64,000 bases of DNA from Oleispira sp963933055 (GTDB lineage: Bacteria; Pseudomonadota; Gammaproteobacteria; Pseudomonadales; Oceanobacteraceae): contig CAWVSY010000015.1 of the NCBI GenBank assembly GCA_963933055.1, positions 1 through 64,000 of the forward strand. Reading direction: 5' to 3'. Below, piece by piece: positions 8,733 to 18,267 of this stretch. Below the pieces are notes generated by a model. The model made no database searches, had not been told where the DNA came from, and saw only the letters and a list, made by a program, of their open reading frames with translations. The position numbers and the translations under genes are program-made. Numbering within the stretch: position 1 is the stretch's first letter; every line of letters starts with the position of its first letter.

Positions 8733-9497
8733 TTACTTGCTGCCATTAACTAAATGATTAATGCGAGCTTGAGTTTCTTCGCTTTGCAATAGCAGAGAGA
8801 AAGCTTCAAGTTCGTCAGTAACTACTTCTTCGATTACTTCAGCGTTACCAACGTTTAATAGTTGCTTGGTCGCCATCAAAGACGCTAATGGTTGTTTAAC
8901 CAATTCTTGTGCAGTAGCCATTGCTGTTTCTAGGGCTTGGCCATCTTCAGTCGCTTTGTTGATGATGTTCCATTTCTCAGCTTCACTACCGCTGAAAAAA
9001 CGACCCGTTAACAATAATTCATTGGCAATTTTAGGGCCAACAGATTCTGTTAGTAGCATAGAAGATGCACCTTCAGGGCTAACACCTAGGTTAGCAAAAG
9101 GTAGGCGGAAGCGTGTGCTTGCCCCCGCAAATGCCATGTCGCAATGTAATAGGATGGTTGTACCGATGCCAACCGCTACTTTTTCAACGGCGGCAATAAC
9201 CGGCTTCTTAACGCGGCTTAATGTTGTGAATATACCAGAAACGCCGTCGATCACATCTTGACGAATTTCATCACCAGCCACTAAATCTGATAAGTCGTTA
9301 CCAGCGGTAAATTTACCACCTGCACCTGTAATGACAATCACGTTAACATCATCAGAAGCATCAGCTTCTTTAAAGGCAGCGATTATGTCTTGATAAGTCT
9401 GTACGCGGATGGCGTTTAATACTTCTGGGCGATTGATTTCGATAACAGCAATTTTGTTATCGATGGTCAAATTAATATCTTGGTAATCTTGGCTCAT
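8733..9497 (-). CDS. Enoyl-CoA hydratase/isomerase family protein
   Basis: 254 residues from ATG 9495-9497; an in-frame upstream ATG at 9572 would add 25 residues that look unlike the family. Crotonase fold: the oxyanion-hole segment is ITGAGGKFTAGNDL and the catalytic region is GVSPEGASSMLL. The PEG glutamate is placed as in enoyl-CoA isomerases and hydratases. It would act on CoA thioesters in fatty-acid or related catabolism. It follows the GcvR-like gene on the same strand with a 90-bp gap, probably separately transcribed. Exact substrate unknown. Confidence 0.88.
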   Translation of the reverse strand: MSQDYQDINLTIDNKIAVIEINRPEVLNAIRVQTYQDIIAAFKEADASDDVNVIVITGAGGKFTAGNDLSDLVAGDEIRQDVIDGVSGIFTTLSRVKKPVIAAVEKVAVGIGTTILLHCDMAFAGASTRFRLPFANLGVSPEGASSMLLTESVGPKIANELLLTGRFFSGSEAEKWNIINKATEDGQALETAMATAQELVKQPLASLMATKQLLNVGNAEVIEEVVTDELEAFSLLLQSEETQARINHLVNGSK

Positions 9498-9587
9498 AGT
9501 GTTTCCAGAAGGCTCTGTGAAAAATAAGGTTATGAAGGCAGGGAGTGTACTCTCAACACTAAGAGCTGCCAATCGATATGATGCAGT

Positions 9588-10103
9588 TTAGTCTAACGTT
9601 ATTTCAACCATCAAATCATTTGAAATCTCTTCTAAGGCATCGGTTAGTGCATCAGCATCAAAGCCTTGTGGAACTCGTAAGTGGGCTTCGGTTTGAAATA
9701 ACAGATCCGCTGACATCGGTGCGCTCACACAGTTTGTTGTCAGTTCCAGTACGTTAACGCCCATTTTGGCTAGCGATTGTGATACTTCTTTGACGATGCC
9801 AGGGCGGTCATTACCGATCAGGTTAAGTGTTAAGTCTTTGGTTATGCCAGATTCGCCAGCTTCAGTACTGACTTCTACGCCAACACTGATACCTTGTGTG
9901 GCCAATAGTGATAGTCGAATTTGCAGACTGTTAACATTTTCCTCGGCGATACTGATGCGCAGTATGCCGGCGAATTTTCCAGCCATATGAGACATGCGGC
10001 TTTCTAGCCAGTTGCCATTTTGCTCAGCAATGGTTGCCGCTAGCGTTTCTACTATTCCAGGTTTATCGTCTGCAATAATGGTCAATACTAAAAACTTAGA
10101 CAT
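9588..10103 (-). CDS. gcvR: GcvR-like double ACT-domain regulator
   Basis: 171 residues made of two ACT domains (about 4-80 and 90-168), each beginning with the motif DKPGIVE or NDRPGIVKEVS. This is the architecture of GcvR, which in E. coli binds glycine and holds the activator GcvA inactive. That role is inferred; no gcvA is in the window. The gene is divergent from hom and lies about 7.5 kb from gcvTH. The gene symbol is by architecture, and some ACT-ACT proteins of this type have other roles. Confidence 0.75.
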   Translation of the reverse strand: MSKFLVLTIIADDKPGIVETLAATIAEQNGNWLESRMSHMAGKFAGILRISIAEENVNSLQIRLSLLATQGISVGVEVSTEAGESGITKDLTLNLIGNDRPGIVKEVSQSLAKMGVNVLELTTNCVSAPMSADLLFQTEAHLRVPQGFDADALTDALEEISNDLMVEITLD

Positions 10104-10238
10104 CTTTTTTTCCTTATGTTGTCTGTATTTAAGGTTAACGCTACCAAATAATCCACTAGCTGTCTCGCATCCCTTACGATCATTAGTATTTACGGCATTA
10201 ATTAGTACGTATTTAGCGCAGCTTTGCTGTGTTTAAAC

Positions 10239-10266
10239 TTACATTACTCAGGTTCTCGTGTAGAAT
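10239..10266 (+). promoter_or_regulatory. Probable hom promoter
   Basis: TTACAT (10239-10244), a 16-bp spacer and TAGAAT (10261-10266). The start site would be near 10273, about 40 bp before the TTG start codon of hom and downstream of any longer reading frame, which supports the TTG start. Confidence 0.5.
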
Positions 10267-10312
10267 ATCCCGCAATTTTGAACTATCTATAAGCTATGTT
10301 GGAGAGACGACC

Positions 10313-11611
10313 TTGAAAGCGGTAAAAGTAGGTATCTGTGGATTAGGTACAGTAGGCAGCGGCACTTTCAATGTGCTAACCCAGAATGCACAAGACATTA
10401 CTCGCCGTGCAGGTCGTGAAATTATTATTCAGCAGGTGGGTGCACGTCGTGATAACTCAGCGGCTGATACTTCTAATACAGACGTTACCCGTGATATTTT
10501 TGACGTTGCAACTAACCCAGAAATCGACATCGTGGTTGAATTGATCGGTGGCTACGACGTTGCTAAAAAGCTTGTGCTTTTGGCTATCGAAAACGGTAAG
10601 CACGTTGTTACCGCAAACAAAGCGTTAATTGCTGAACACGGTGCTGAAATTTTTGCCGCGGCTGAAGCCAAAGGCGTTTCAGTTATGTTTGAAGCGGGTA
10701 TTGCAGGGGGTATTCCAATCGTTAAGGCGTTGCGTGAAGGTTTAGCGGGCAACAAGATTAACTGGTTAGCGGGTATTATTAACGGCACGGGCAACTTCAT
10801 TCTGACGGAAATGCGCGACAAAGGTCGCGATTTCGCAGATGTTTTGAAGGAAGCGCAAGAGCTTGGTTATGCAGAAGCTGATCCAACGTTCGATGTTGAA
10901 GGTATTGATGCGGCGCATAAACTAACGATTCTTGCTTCGATTGCTTATGGTATTCCGTTGCAGTTTGAAAATTGTTTCTGTGAAGGCATTGGTGGCATTA
11001 CACCAGAAGACGTTCAATACGCCGAAGAGCTTGGCTACCGCATTAAGCATTTGGGTATTAGTAGCCATAATGCTAACGGGATTGATTTACGGGTTCATCC
11101 AACGATGATTCCTGAGAAGCGTTCTATTGCTAAAATTGATGGCGTATTAAACGCGGTGATGGTTAATGGCGATGCCGTTGGTGATACCTTGTTTTCTGGC
11201 CCTGGTGCCGGTGCGGGTCCAACGGCGTCTGCTGTGGTTGCTGATATTATTGATCTGGCACGCACGATTGATGCCCCCGCGTCTAGCCGTGTGCATCACT
11301 TAGGTTATAAGCAGGTTGACGATACTAAGGTATTGTCGATTGAAGAAATTGAGACAGCGTATTATTTGCGCATTCCTGCTCTTGATAAAGCCGGTGTTTT
11401 AGCCAAAATAGCGTCTATTTTGAGTGAGCGTGGAATTAACATTGAAGCCTTGATTCAGAAAGAACAAGCTGAAGGTGAAGAGGTTGTGCAGGTTATTTTG
11501 CTGACTCACACCATTCAAGAAAAAGTAATGAACGATGCTATTGCGGCAATTGAAGCATTGGAAGAAACTGAAGGTAGCGTTACACGTATTCGTGTTGAGC
11601 ACTTGGTTTAA
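10313..11611 (+). CDS. hom: Homoserine dehydrogenase
   Basis: 432 residues from a TTG start at 10313-10315, chosen because GGAGAG lies eight bases upstream and the protein then begins like other proteobacterial Hom proteins (LKAVKVGICGLGTVGSGT; NAD(P)-binding Rossmann motif). It reduces aspartate semialdehyde to homoserine for threonine and methionine. The catalytic domain (to about 330) has the GTGNFIL segment. The C-terminal ACT domain (about 350-425) is expected to allow feedback by threonine. It is 33 bp upstream of thrC; thrB is not in the window. Confidence 0.96.
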   Translation: MKAVKVGICGLGTVGSGTFNVLTQNAQDITRRAGREIIIQQVGARRDNSAADTSNTDVTRDIFDVATNPEIDIVVELIGGYDVAKKLVLLAIENGKHVVTANKALIAEHGAEIFAAAEAKGVSVMFEAGIAGGIPIVKALREGLAGNKINWLAGIINGTGNFILTEMRDKGRDFADVLKEAQELGYAEADPTFDVEGIDAAHKLTILASIAYGIPLQFENCFCEGIGGITPEDVQYAEELGYRIKHLGISSHNANGIDLRVHPTMIPEKRSIAKIDGVLNAVMVNGDAVGDTLFSGPGAGAGPTASAVVADIIDLARTIDAPASSRVHHLGYKQVDDTKVLSIEEIETAYYLRIPALDKAGVLAKIASILSERGINIEALIQKEQAEGEEVVQVILLTHTIQEKVMNDAIAAIEALEETEGSVTRIRVEHLV

Positions 11612-11644
11612 ATGCTGGGTATAAAAGATTAAGAGTTTTTAATT

Positions 11645-13048
11645 ATGATGAAATATATTTCAACTCGCGGCAATGCGCCAGAGTTAACGTTTGAAGAAGT
11701 ACTTTTAACCGGCCTTGCGACTGATGGCGGTTTGTACGTGCCGAAAGAAGTGCCGACTTTCTCAAAAGAAGAAATTGAATCTTGGCGTGATCTTCCTTAT
11801 GCCGAACTTGCACATAAAGTTATTTATCCTTTTGTTGAAGGTTGTGTTGAATCTGACGCATTAAAAACCATTCTTTCTGAAGTCTATGGTGGCTTTGGTC
11901 ATAAAGCCGTTGCGCCATTGCAGCAGCTTGATCATAACGAATACGTTTTGGAATTGTTCCACGGTCCTACCTTAGCGTTTAAAGATTTCGCACTACAAAC
12001 GTTAGGTCGCTTGCTTGATTACGTTTTAGAGCGTCGTCATGAGAAAGTTGTGATCATGGGCGCGACCTCTGGCGATACCGGTTCAGCTGCGATTGAAGGG
12101 ACTAAAGCGTGCAAGAACGTTGATATTTTCATCTTGCATCCGCACGGTAAAGTGTCCGAAGTTCAGCGCCGTCAAATGACGACGGTAACCGGCGATAACA
12201 TTTATAACATTGCTATCGAAGGTAACTTCGATCAAGCACAAGACATGGTTAAGGCGAGCTTCGGCGATCAGTCTTTCCTTAAAGGCGAGCGCAAGTTAGT
12301 GGCTGTTAATAGCATTAACTGGGCACGTATCATGTCGCAGATTGTTTATTACTTCTATTCTGCCTTGAACTTGGGTGGCCCTGTGCGCCCGATGGCTTAT
12401 TCTGTTCCTACTGGTAACTTTGGCGATATTTTCGCCGGTTACATGGCGAAGAAAATGGGTTTGCCGATTGAGCAGTTAATTATTGCTACTAACAAAAACG
12501 ATGTATTGCACCGTTTGATGAGTAAAAATAAATACGAAGTTCATCCATTAATGCATACGATTACGCCGTCTATGGATATTGCAGTATCGAGTAATTTTGA
12601 ACGTTTGCTATTTGATTTGTACGATCGTGATGGCGCAGCCTTGTCTGAGCTTATGGGTCGTATGAATGCTAAAACTGACGTTGTTGAATTAGACGAAGAT
12701 AAGTTAGCGAAAGCCCGTGAGTTGTTCGACAGCTACGCGGTTGATGAAGACGCGACGATCAAGATCATGCAAGAAGTTTTTGATGAGACGGGTTACTTGC
12801 TAGATCCGCATACAGCGATTGGTGTTAAGGCCGCACGTGAAGTGCGTCGTAACAAAGATATTCCAATGATTACGTTAGGTACTGCGCATCCGGTTAAGTT
12901 TGAAGAAGCGGTTTTACGCGCAGGTTATGAAATGCCTAAGCTTCCGCATCACTTAACAGACTTGATGGAGCGTGAAGAACGTATGGATGTTCTTCCTGCC
13001 GATATTAAAGAAGTACATAAGTTTATTGCTGAAAAAACGTTCGGCTAA
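11645..13048 (+). CDS. thrC: Threonine synthase
   Basis: 467 residues. A PLP enzyme that converts O-phosphohomoserine to threonine. The PLP lysine is K113 in GPTLAFKDFALQ; the phosphate-binding loop is GATSGDTGSAA, and VPTGNFGD is also present. The N-terminus KYISTRG is diagnostic. ATG at 11645 has AAGAG nine bases upstream; ATG 11648 is equally in frame. It is co-transcribed with hom and followed by a strong terminator. Confidence 0.97.
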   Translation: MMKYISTRGNAPELTFEEVLLTGLATDGGLYVPKEVPTFSKEEIESWRDLPYAELAHKVIYPFVEGCVESDALKTILSEVYGGFGHKAVAPLQQLDHNEYVLELFHGPTLAFKDFALQTLGRLLDYVLERRHEKVVIMGATSGDTGSAAIEGTKACKNVDIFILHPHGKVSEVQRRQMTTVTGDNIYNIAIEGNFDQAQDMVKASFGDQSFLKGERKLVAVNSINWARIMSQIVYYFYSALNLGGPVRPMAYSVPTGNFGDIFAGYMAKKMGLPIEQLIIATNKNDVLHRLMSKNKYEVHPLMHTITPSMDIAVSSNFERLLFDLYDRDGAALSELMGRMNAKTDVVELDEDKLAKARELFDSYAVDEDATIKIMQEVFDETGYLLDPHTAIGVKAAREVRRNKDIPMITLGTAHPVKFEEAVLRAGYEMPKLPHHLTDLMEREERMDVLPADIKEVHKFIAEKTFG

Positions 13049-13070
13049 ATTTTTGTAGTCTAAATGAAAT

Positions 13071-13105
13071 AGCCGCTGCTTATTTTAATAAGCAGCGGCT
13101 TTTTT
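13071..13105 (+). terminator. Rho-independent terminator of hom-thrC
   Basis: A 12-bp perfect stem, AGCCGCTGCTTA (13071-13082) with TAAGCAGCGGCT (13089-13100), a 6-nt loop, then TTTTT. Confidence 0.92.
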
Positions 13106-13275
13106 GTATCTGAAAGATTTTTTAAGATTAGTTTACGAAACCAATGTTGTTCGGTTGTAAAGTGCTGGCGACATGCGTGTTAATGCAAGGTTAGGATGAA
13201 AGGTGAAATTTTTATCAGTAGCGCTTATGCTTATATGAACTGGACGGTACTGTATTTAACTTGGAAGAATTTTTT

Positions 13276-14160
13276 ATGAATATCTGGCGTTTTGCCCAAT
13301 GCGCGTTTTTTTTCATTTTCTCACATTGGACGCTTGCTGAGGCCCCTTCCGCTGAATCTGTACCATCCGTGCCACATAATTTGGTTATGGGTCTAAAGCA
13401 TCAATCTTATGATTTTGCCTCGATAGAAAAAACAGATGCTGAATTAGCGATGGACTATACCTTGGTGAAAGTACCTTTAGGCAAGTTAGAGTTTGGCAAG
13501 AGCTTCTTTATACCCACACTGTCATTAGAGAAAACAGCATTTCGTTTTGATCATACTGATGTGGATAATCAAGAGGTTTATACGCTTAAAACACAGTTTA
13601 TGGTCGTTACTCCACGTGATGATAAATGGACGCGTATTATTCAGGTTACTCCCAGTTTGCATACTGATTTAGACGCTGTTGATGAAGATGCTTTCTCTTT
13701 GATGGGGCTTGCAATATGGCGTTATCAATTAACAGATGCTAGTGCATTAACCATGGGGGTTGGCGTTAACCGTTTATTTGGTGACTATAAACCTATTCCA
13801 TTAGTCTCGTATCAATATAATATCGCCAATAACATTCAGCTTGATCTAGGCTTTCCAATAAGCAAGGCTGAATATCGATGGCAGAACAATTGGTCTGTAT
13901 ATGCATCGGCCGCTCCTGTAGGTGGTAACTGGCGATATGAGTCTGAACAAGAGGAAAAATTAAATATTTCTTACTCTAGTTGGGTTGCTGCCACCGGTGT
14001 TCGCTATCAATTTAATCGTAAAATGTGGGCAACACTTGAAGTTGGCCAAAGCTTCGCTCGACAATTGAATTTAGACGCAGATAACAGAGCAGATGAGAAT
14101 TTAGACGTTGCTAATACACCTGTTGTGATGCTTTCTATTGGGTTACGTCGAAAAAAATAA
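13276..14160 (+). CDS. Secreted beta-barrel-like protein, possibly DUF6268
   Basis: 294 residues from ATG 13276, with GGAAG eight bases upstream. A signal peptide ends near ...HWTLAEA. The rest is rich in alternating beta-strand patterns and aromatic residues. It contains RIIQVTPSLHTDL and LFGDYKPIPLVSYQY, which resemble DUF6268-type outer-membrane barrels; this match is from memory and tentative. The last residues (IGLRRKK) do not end in the usual terminal aromatic. The 94-bp gap to the DNA ligase gene suggests they may be co-transcribed. Function unknown. Confidence 0.65.
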   Translation: MNIWRFAQCAFFFIFSHWTLAEAPSAESVPSVPHNLVMGLKHQSYDFASIEKTDAELAMDYTLVKVPLGKLEFGKSFFIPTLSLEKTAFRFDHTDVDNQEVYTLKTQFMVVTPRDDKWTRIIQVTPSLHTDLDAVDEDAFSLMGLAIWRYQLTDASALTMGVGVNRLFGDYKPIPLVSYQYNIANNIQLDLGFPISKAEYRWQNNWSVYASAAPVGGNWRYESEQEEKLNISYSSWVAATGVRYQFNRKMWATLEVGQSFARQLNLDADNRADENLDVANTPVVMLSIGLRRKK

Positions 14161-14254
14161 CGGATTTTAAAGCATCAAAAAATAAATGTGAGCATAAACA
14201 CAGTTTATGTTTAGATAAAGCAACTGAATCCGCACAACGGCAAGGATGCCTATA

Positions 14255-15118
14255 ATGATTAAAAAAATGCTGAGGGCATGCTTGTGTATAAGTTATGTCC
14301 TCTTGACCTCTCATAGCTGGGCAGGCAATCAGCCTGAGTTAATGTTAGCCAGTGTTTTTAAGCCAAATTCAGGCATCGATCTCAGTCATTATTGGGTCAG
14401 TGAAAAATACGATGGTGTACGCGCTTTTTGGGATGGTAGCCGCTTAATTTCACGACAAGGTAATGAATACCATGCTCCGTCATGGTTTGTAAAAAACTTT
14501 CCCAAGATCGCTCTTGATGGCGAATTATGGCTCGAAAGAGGCCGATTTGATCAATTAAGTGGTATTGTTCGAAAACAGATTCCTCATGATAGTGAATGGC
14601 TTCAGGTACGTTACATGGTATTTGATATGCCAACCCATTCAGGCACTTTTGATCAACGCTTACACCAACTCGCTTTGCTTAAAGAGCTACCTTCTTGGCT
14701 TGAGATCGTTAAACAATGGCGCGTAGATAGCGAAGCTGTGTTATTACAGCAATTGGATTCTTTGGTAGAGCAGGGCGCTGAAGGATTGATGCTTCATGAT
14801 GGTCGCTCTTTATATTCTGCCAAACGTAATGATGATTTAATTAAGTTGAAACCCAGTCTTGATAGCGAAGCCGTAGTGCTTTCTTATGTGGAAGGCAAAG
14901 GAAAGTATCAAGGTAAGATGGGAGCACTCTGGGTGGAAGCTGTGATTACAGACTCCAACGGTATGAGCACAACAAAAAGATTTAAAATAGGTTCAGGTTT
15001 CAGTGATAAAGATCGAGAGCAGCCGCCAGCGATTGGTGCTGAAATCACCTTTAAATATTCGGGGTTAACGTCTCGAGGAATTCCAAGATTTGCACGCTAT
15101 TGGCGTATTCGAAATTAA
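14255..15118 (+). CDS. Secreted ATP-dependent DNA ligase (Lig E type)
   Basis: 287 residues from ATG 14255, chosen because AAGGA is eight bases upstream; the in-frame ATG at 14246 abuts that site. A signal peptide (about 1-24, ending SHSWAG) is followed by a minimal nucleotidyltransferase core. Motif I is EKYDGVR (adenylated K51), motif III is LDGELW (E90), motif IV is EGLMLHD (E176), and motif V lysines are K197 and K199. An OB domain follows. Periplasmic ligases of this family occur in Haemophilus, Neisseria and Vibrio, and are thought to act on incoming or extracellular DNA. No helicase or nuclease is fused. Confidence 0.9.
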   Translation: MIKKMLRACLCISYVLLTSHSWAGNQPELMLASVFKPNSGIDLSHYWVSEKYDGVRAFWDGSRLISRQGNEYHAPSWFVKNFPKIALDGELWLERGRFDQLSGIVRKQIPHDSEWLQVRYMVFDMPTHSGTFDQRLHQLALLKELPSWLEIVKQWRVDSEAVLLQQLDSLVEQGAEGLMLHDGRSLYSAKRNDDLIKLKPSLDSEAVVLSYVEGKGKYQGKMGALWVEAVITDSNGMSTTKRFKIGSGFSDKDREQPPAIGAEITFKYSGLTSRGIPRFARYWRIRN

Positions 15119-15123
15119 AAAAA

Positions 15124-15159
15124 GCTAAGCAATTCATTATGTGAAATGAATTGCTTAGC
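15124..15159 (-). terminator. Rho-independent terminator of the minus-strand RND operon
   Basis: A perfect 14-bp stem, GCTAAGCAATTCAT (15124-15137) with ATGAATTGCTTAGC (15146-15159), and an 8-nt loop. On the minus strand it is followed by seven or more T, so it ends transcription of the RND gene at 15199. On the plus strand there is no T-run, although it may still slow read-through from the ligase gene. Confidence 0.88.
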
Positions 15160-15198
15160 TTAGCCTTGGGGGAAATGATTAACCGTTATAAGTAGTGA

Positions 15199-18100
15199 TT
15201 AAAAGGCAGGATCGGCTTTCGCTAATTCTTTTACTTTGCCTGAAATCAGTATGTAAAATGCTGGTACGATAATAATGGTCAGTGCAGTACCTAATGTCAT
15301 CCCTCCTACAATCGTCCAACCAATTTGTTCACGACTTTCAGCGCCAGCGCCGCTGGCAAGAGCTAATGGAATAGCCCCCAATACCATGGCCGCGGTCGTC
15401 ATTAAAATAGGGCGTAAGCGCAGCTTAGCGGATTCAATAACGGCTTCCAGTTTCGATGAGCCTGACTCTTGCAGTTGGTTCGCAAATTCTACAATCAAGA
15501 TGCCGTGCTTGGTAATCAAACCCACTAGAGTGATCAAACCAATTTGGCTGTATACGTTGATTGATCCGCCAGTCACCCACAGTGCTAATAAGGCACCTAA
15601 CATCGCTGTTGGTACTGAAAACATAATGACCAATGGGCTGCGGAAGCTTTCAAACTGAGCGGCTAATACTAAGTAGATAAAGATCAATGCCAAGCTAAAA
15701 GCGAAAGTTAAGCTGCTACCTGTTTTAATGAATTCACGCAGCTGGCCACCGTAGTCAACTTGAATACCAATTTGCCCTTCACTTAATTCGGCAACTGTCA
15801 TATCCAAAAATTCTCTTGCCTGTTTTTGGCTGAAACCTGGGTTTAATGCGGCTTGAATGGTCGCTGACTTTAATTTATTAAAGTGGTTCAGCTCTTTTGG
15901 CGCAATAGTTTCACTTACCTTAACAAGATTGGCGAGCTGAACCATGTCACTATTATTAGATTTAACATAGACGTTGGTTAAATCTTTTGGGTTAGAGCGA
16001 TCCACATCAGCTACTTGGACGATAACGTTATACTGTTCACCTTCACGTTTGAAGCGTGTAATTTCACGCCCTGCAATCATGGTCTCTAAGGTTCGTCCAA
16101 TGGTTTCAACACCCACCCCCATAGAGGCTGCTTTTTCACGATCTACATCGATGGCTAACTCAGGTTTATTAAGTTTTAAATCGATATCAGGTTGGGCAAA
16201 CATCGGGTTTGACCATACCTTCATCATTACTTTAGCGGTTAACTCTTGTAATTCTTCATAAGATCCTGTGGTTTGAATTACAAATTCAACAGGGCGCGAA
16301 ACAATACTTTGACCTAACGATGGAGGGTTCATCGGGAAAGACATAACCCCTGTTACGCCACCAAACATCGGTCCCATTAAACTGCCAGCAATTTCTTGTT
16401 GAGAGCGTTCACGCTCTTCCCAAGGCGCAAGCTGAATAAACTGCATGCTGTTTGTGCTTGTAGGAAAGCCGACAACCGAGAAGTAACTTTTTGATTCAGG
16501 AACTGTTTTAATAACTTCCTCGATCTTTTTTGTATACTTATCGACGAATTCTGTTGATGCGCCTTCGGGTGCTAACGCAAAGCCAATTACAAACCCTCTA
16601 TCCTCAGAAGGAGATAGTTCTTGTGGTAATTGGGTATATACCAAAGCGCTCAATAAAATTGTGACTAAGCCAAGACCCGCGACAATTAACGGGAAAGCTA
16701 ATACTTTGCGCAAAAACTTTTCATAACCATTGGCCATTGAGTCGAGGACTTTCTCGCCCCAAAGATAAAATTTACCTGGGTTTTTATTATGTTTCAGCAT
16801 GCGTGATGCCATCATTGGAGAAAGCGTTAATGCAACGAAACCAGAAACAATAACGGCACCCGCTAAGGTGAGTGCGAATTCAGTAATTAGCTTGCCAGTA
16901 CGACCCTCTGTGAAGGCAATGGGGGCAAATACGGCTGCTAACGTCAGAGTCATCGCTATTACGGCAAAGCCGATTTCTTTCATGCCTTTAAAGGAGGCCT
17001 GGATCGGATCCATGCCATCTTCTATGTGGCGATAGATGTTTTCGAGTACCACAATCGCATCATCTACCACTAAACCAATGGCTAATACCAACGCTAATAA
17101 GGTGAGTGTGTTAATACTAAAACCAAACAAGCTCATGATGGCAAAAGCACCAATCAAAGAGACAGGTATGGTCAACAGAGGAATTAATGTAGCTCGGGCA
17201 TTACGCAAGAAAACGAAGATTACGAGAATAACTAACATCACAGCTTCAAAAATCGTTGTTTTTACTGACTGAATTGATTTATCAATGAAAACCGATGAGT
17301 CATAAGCGATATTGACTGCAACACCTTCTGGTAATTTCTTGCTAATGTCTGCAAGTAACGATTGAATGCCGCTGGATACGTCGAGTGGGTTTGCCGTTGA
17401 TTGCTTAACAACACCTAACGCCACAGCGCTGCGTCCGCTAAAGCGAGAGATAACACGTTCGGCTTCAGGACCTACTTCTACGTTAGCAACATCGGCTAAG
17501 CGAACGAGATAACCATTTTCATTACGCAGTATTATGTCTTCAAATTGTTTAGGTTCGTTTAAATCTGTTTGCGTTAATACCGTGAATTCGCGTTCTGTAC
17601 TTTCAATTCGTCCTGCTGGCACCTCTAGATTCTGGCTGCGTAAGGCTGATTCAACATCTTGGCTGGTAATGCCATAGGCCGCCATACGAGAACGATCTAA
17701 CCAAATGCGCATGGCATATCGGCGTTCGCCTACAATCGCAACACTCGCAACACCTGCAACCGTTTGCAGTGGATCACGCACTTGGCGTTCGGCAATGTCG
17801 GTAACTTGTAAAGCACTGTGACGGTCACTGGAAAATGCGATCCAAATGATAGGCTGCGCGTCGGCTTCTACTTTCGCAACAATCGGTTCTTCGATATCTT
17901 CCGGCAATTGTCCACGTACACGACCTACACGGTCACGCACATCGCTAGCAGCAGAGTCAGGGTCACGATCAAGCTTGAAAGTCAGTGTTATTTGAGATTT
18001 TTCAGAGCGACTTTTTGACGACATAAAATCAATGCCTTCAATACCGGATAAAGAATCCTCTAAAATTTGTGTAACCTGACTTTCCATAATTTTTGCGTTG

Positions 18101-18261
18101 GCACCAGGGTACGCAGTTTCAACCGTTACTACGGGAACATCAATGTTAGGGTATTCACGTACTGGTAAGCTTTGATAGGCAATGATGCCGATTAAAACAA
18201 CCAAGATGTTCATCACAGTTGCTAATACTGGCCGAGAGATGCTTAATTCAGAAATTTTCAT
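15199..18261 (-). CDS. RND-family inner-membrane efflux transporter (AcrB/MexB-like)
   Basis: 1020 residues, full length. The complete classic proton relay is present: Asp400-Asp401 in TM4 (GLVVDDAIVVLEN) and Lys918 in TM10 (GLITKHGILIVEF). N-terminal SRPVLATVMNILVVLIG and the GxxxxREYPNIDVP segment are typical of HAE1-type pumps. It is six bases downstream of its adaptor gene, clearly one operon, and ended by a strong terminator. No outer-membrane factor or regulator gene is adjacent. Substrate unknown. Confidence 0.95.
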   Translation of the reverse strand: MKISELSISRPVLATVMNILVVLIGIIAYQSLPVREYPNIDVPVVTVETAYPGANAKIMESQVTQILEDSLSGIEGIDFMSSKSRSEKSQITLTFKLDRDPDSAASDVRDRVGRVRGQLPEDIEEPIVAKVEADAQPIIWIAFSSDRHSALQVTDIAERQVRDPLQTVAGVASVAIVGERRYAMRIWLDRSRMAAYGITSQDVESALRSQNLEVPAGRIESTEREFTVLTQTDLNEPKQFEDIILRNENGYLVRLADVANVEVGPEAERVISRFSGRSAVALGVVKQSTANPLDVSSGIQSLLADISKKLPEGVAVNIAYDSSVFIDKSIQSVKTTIFEAVMLVILVIFVFLRNARATLIPLLTIPVSLIGAFAIMSLFGFSINTLTLLALVLAIGLVVDDAIVVLENIYRHIEDGMDPIQASFKGMKEIGFAVIAMTLTLAAVFAPIAFTEGRTGKLITEFALTLAGAVIVSGFVALTLSPMMASRMLKHNKNPGKFYLWGEKVLDSMANGYEKFLRKVLAFPLIVAGLGLVTILLSALVYTQLPQELSPSEDRGFVIGFALAPEGASTEFVDKYTKKIEEVIKTVPESKSYFSVVGFPTSTNSMQFIQLAPWEERERSQQEIAGSLMGPMFGGVTGVMSFPMNPPSLGQSIVSRPVEFVIQTTGSYEELQELTAKVMMKVWSNPMFAQPDIDLKLNKPELAIDVDREKAASMGVGVETIGRTLETMIAGREITRFKREGEQYNVIVQVADVDRSNPKDLTNVYVKSNNSDMVQLANLVKVSETIAPKELNHFNKLKSATIQAALNPGFSQKQAREFLDMTVAELSEGQIGIQVDYGGQLREFIKTGSSLTFAFSLALIFIYLVLAAQFESFRSPLVIMFSVPTAMLGALLALWVTGGSINVYSQIGLITLVGLITKHGILIVEFANQLQESGSSKLEAVIESAKLRLRPILMTTAAMVLGAIPLALASGAGAESREQIGWTIVGGMTLGTALTIIIVPAFYILISGKVKELAKADPAF

Positions 18262-18267
18262 TAATGA

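Noticed and set aside
9498..9572. N-terminal extension of the enoyl-CoA hydratase from ATG 9572
   Set aside because: The extra 25 residues do not look like the family, and the usual N-terminus begins at the ATG at 9497.
14193..14209. CATAAAC/GTTTATG palindrome between the barrel and ligase genes
   Set aside because: AT-rich 7-bp arms with a 3-nt loop and no T-run; could be chance.
15199..18261. Plus-strand frames opposite the RND gene
   Set aside because: They are antisense shadows with no family features, and the minus-strand pump is full length and intact.
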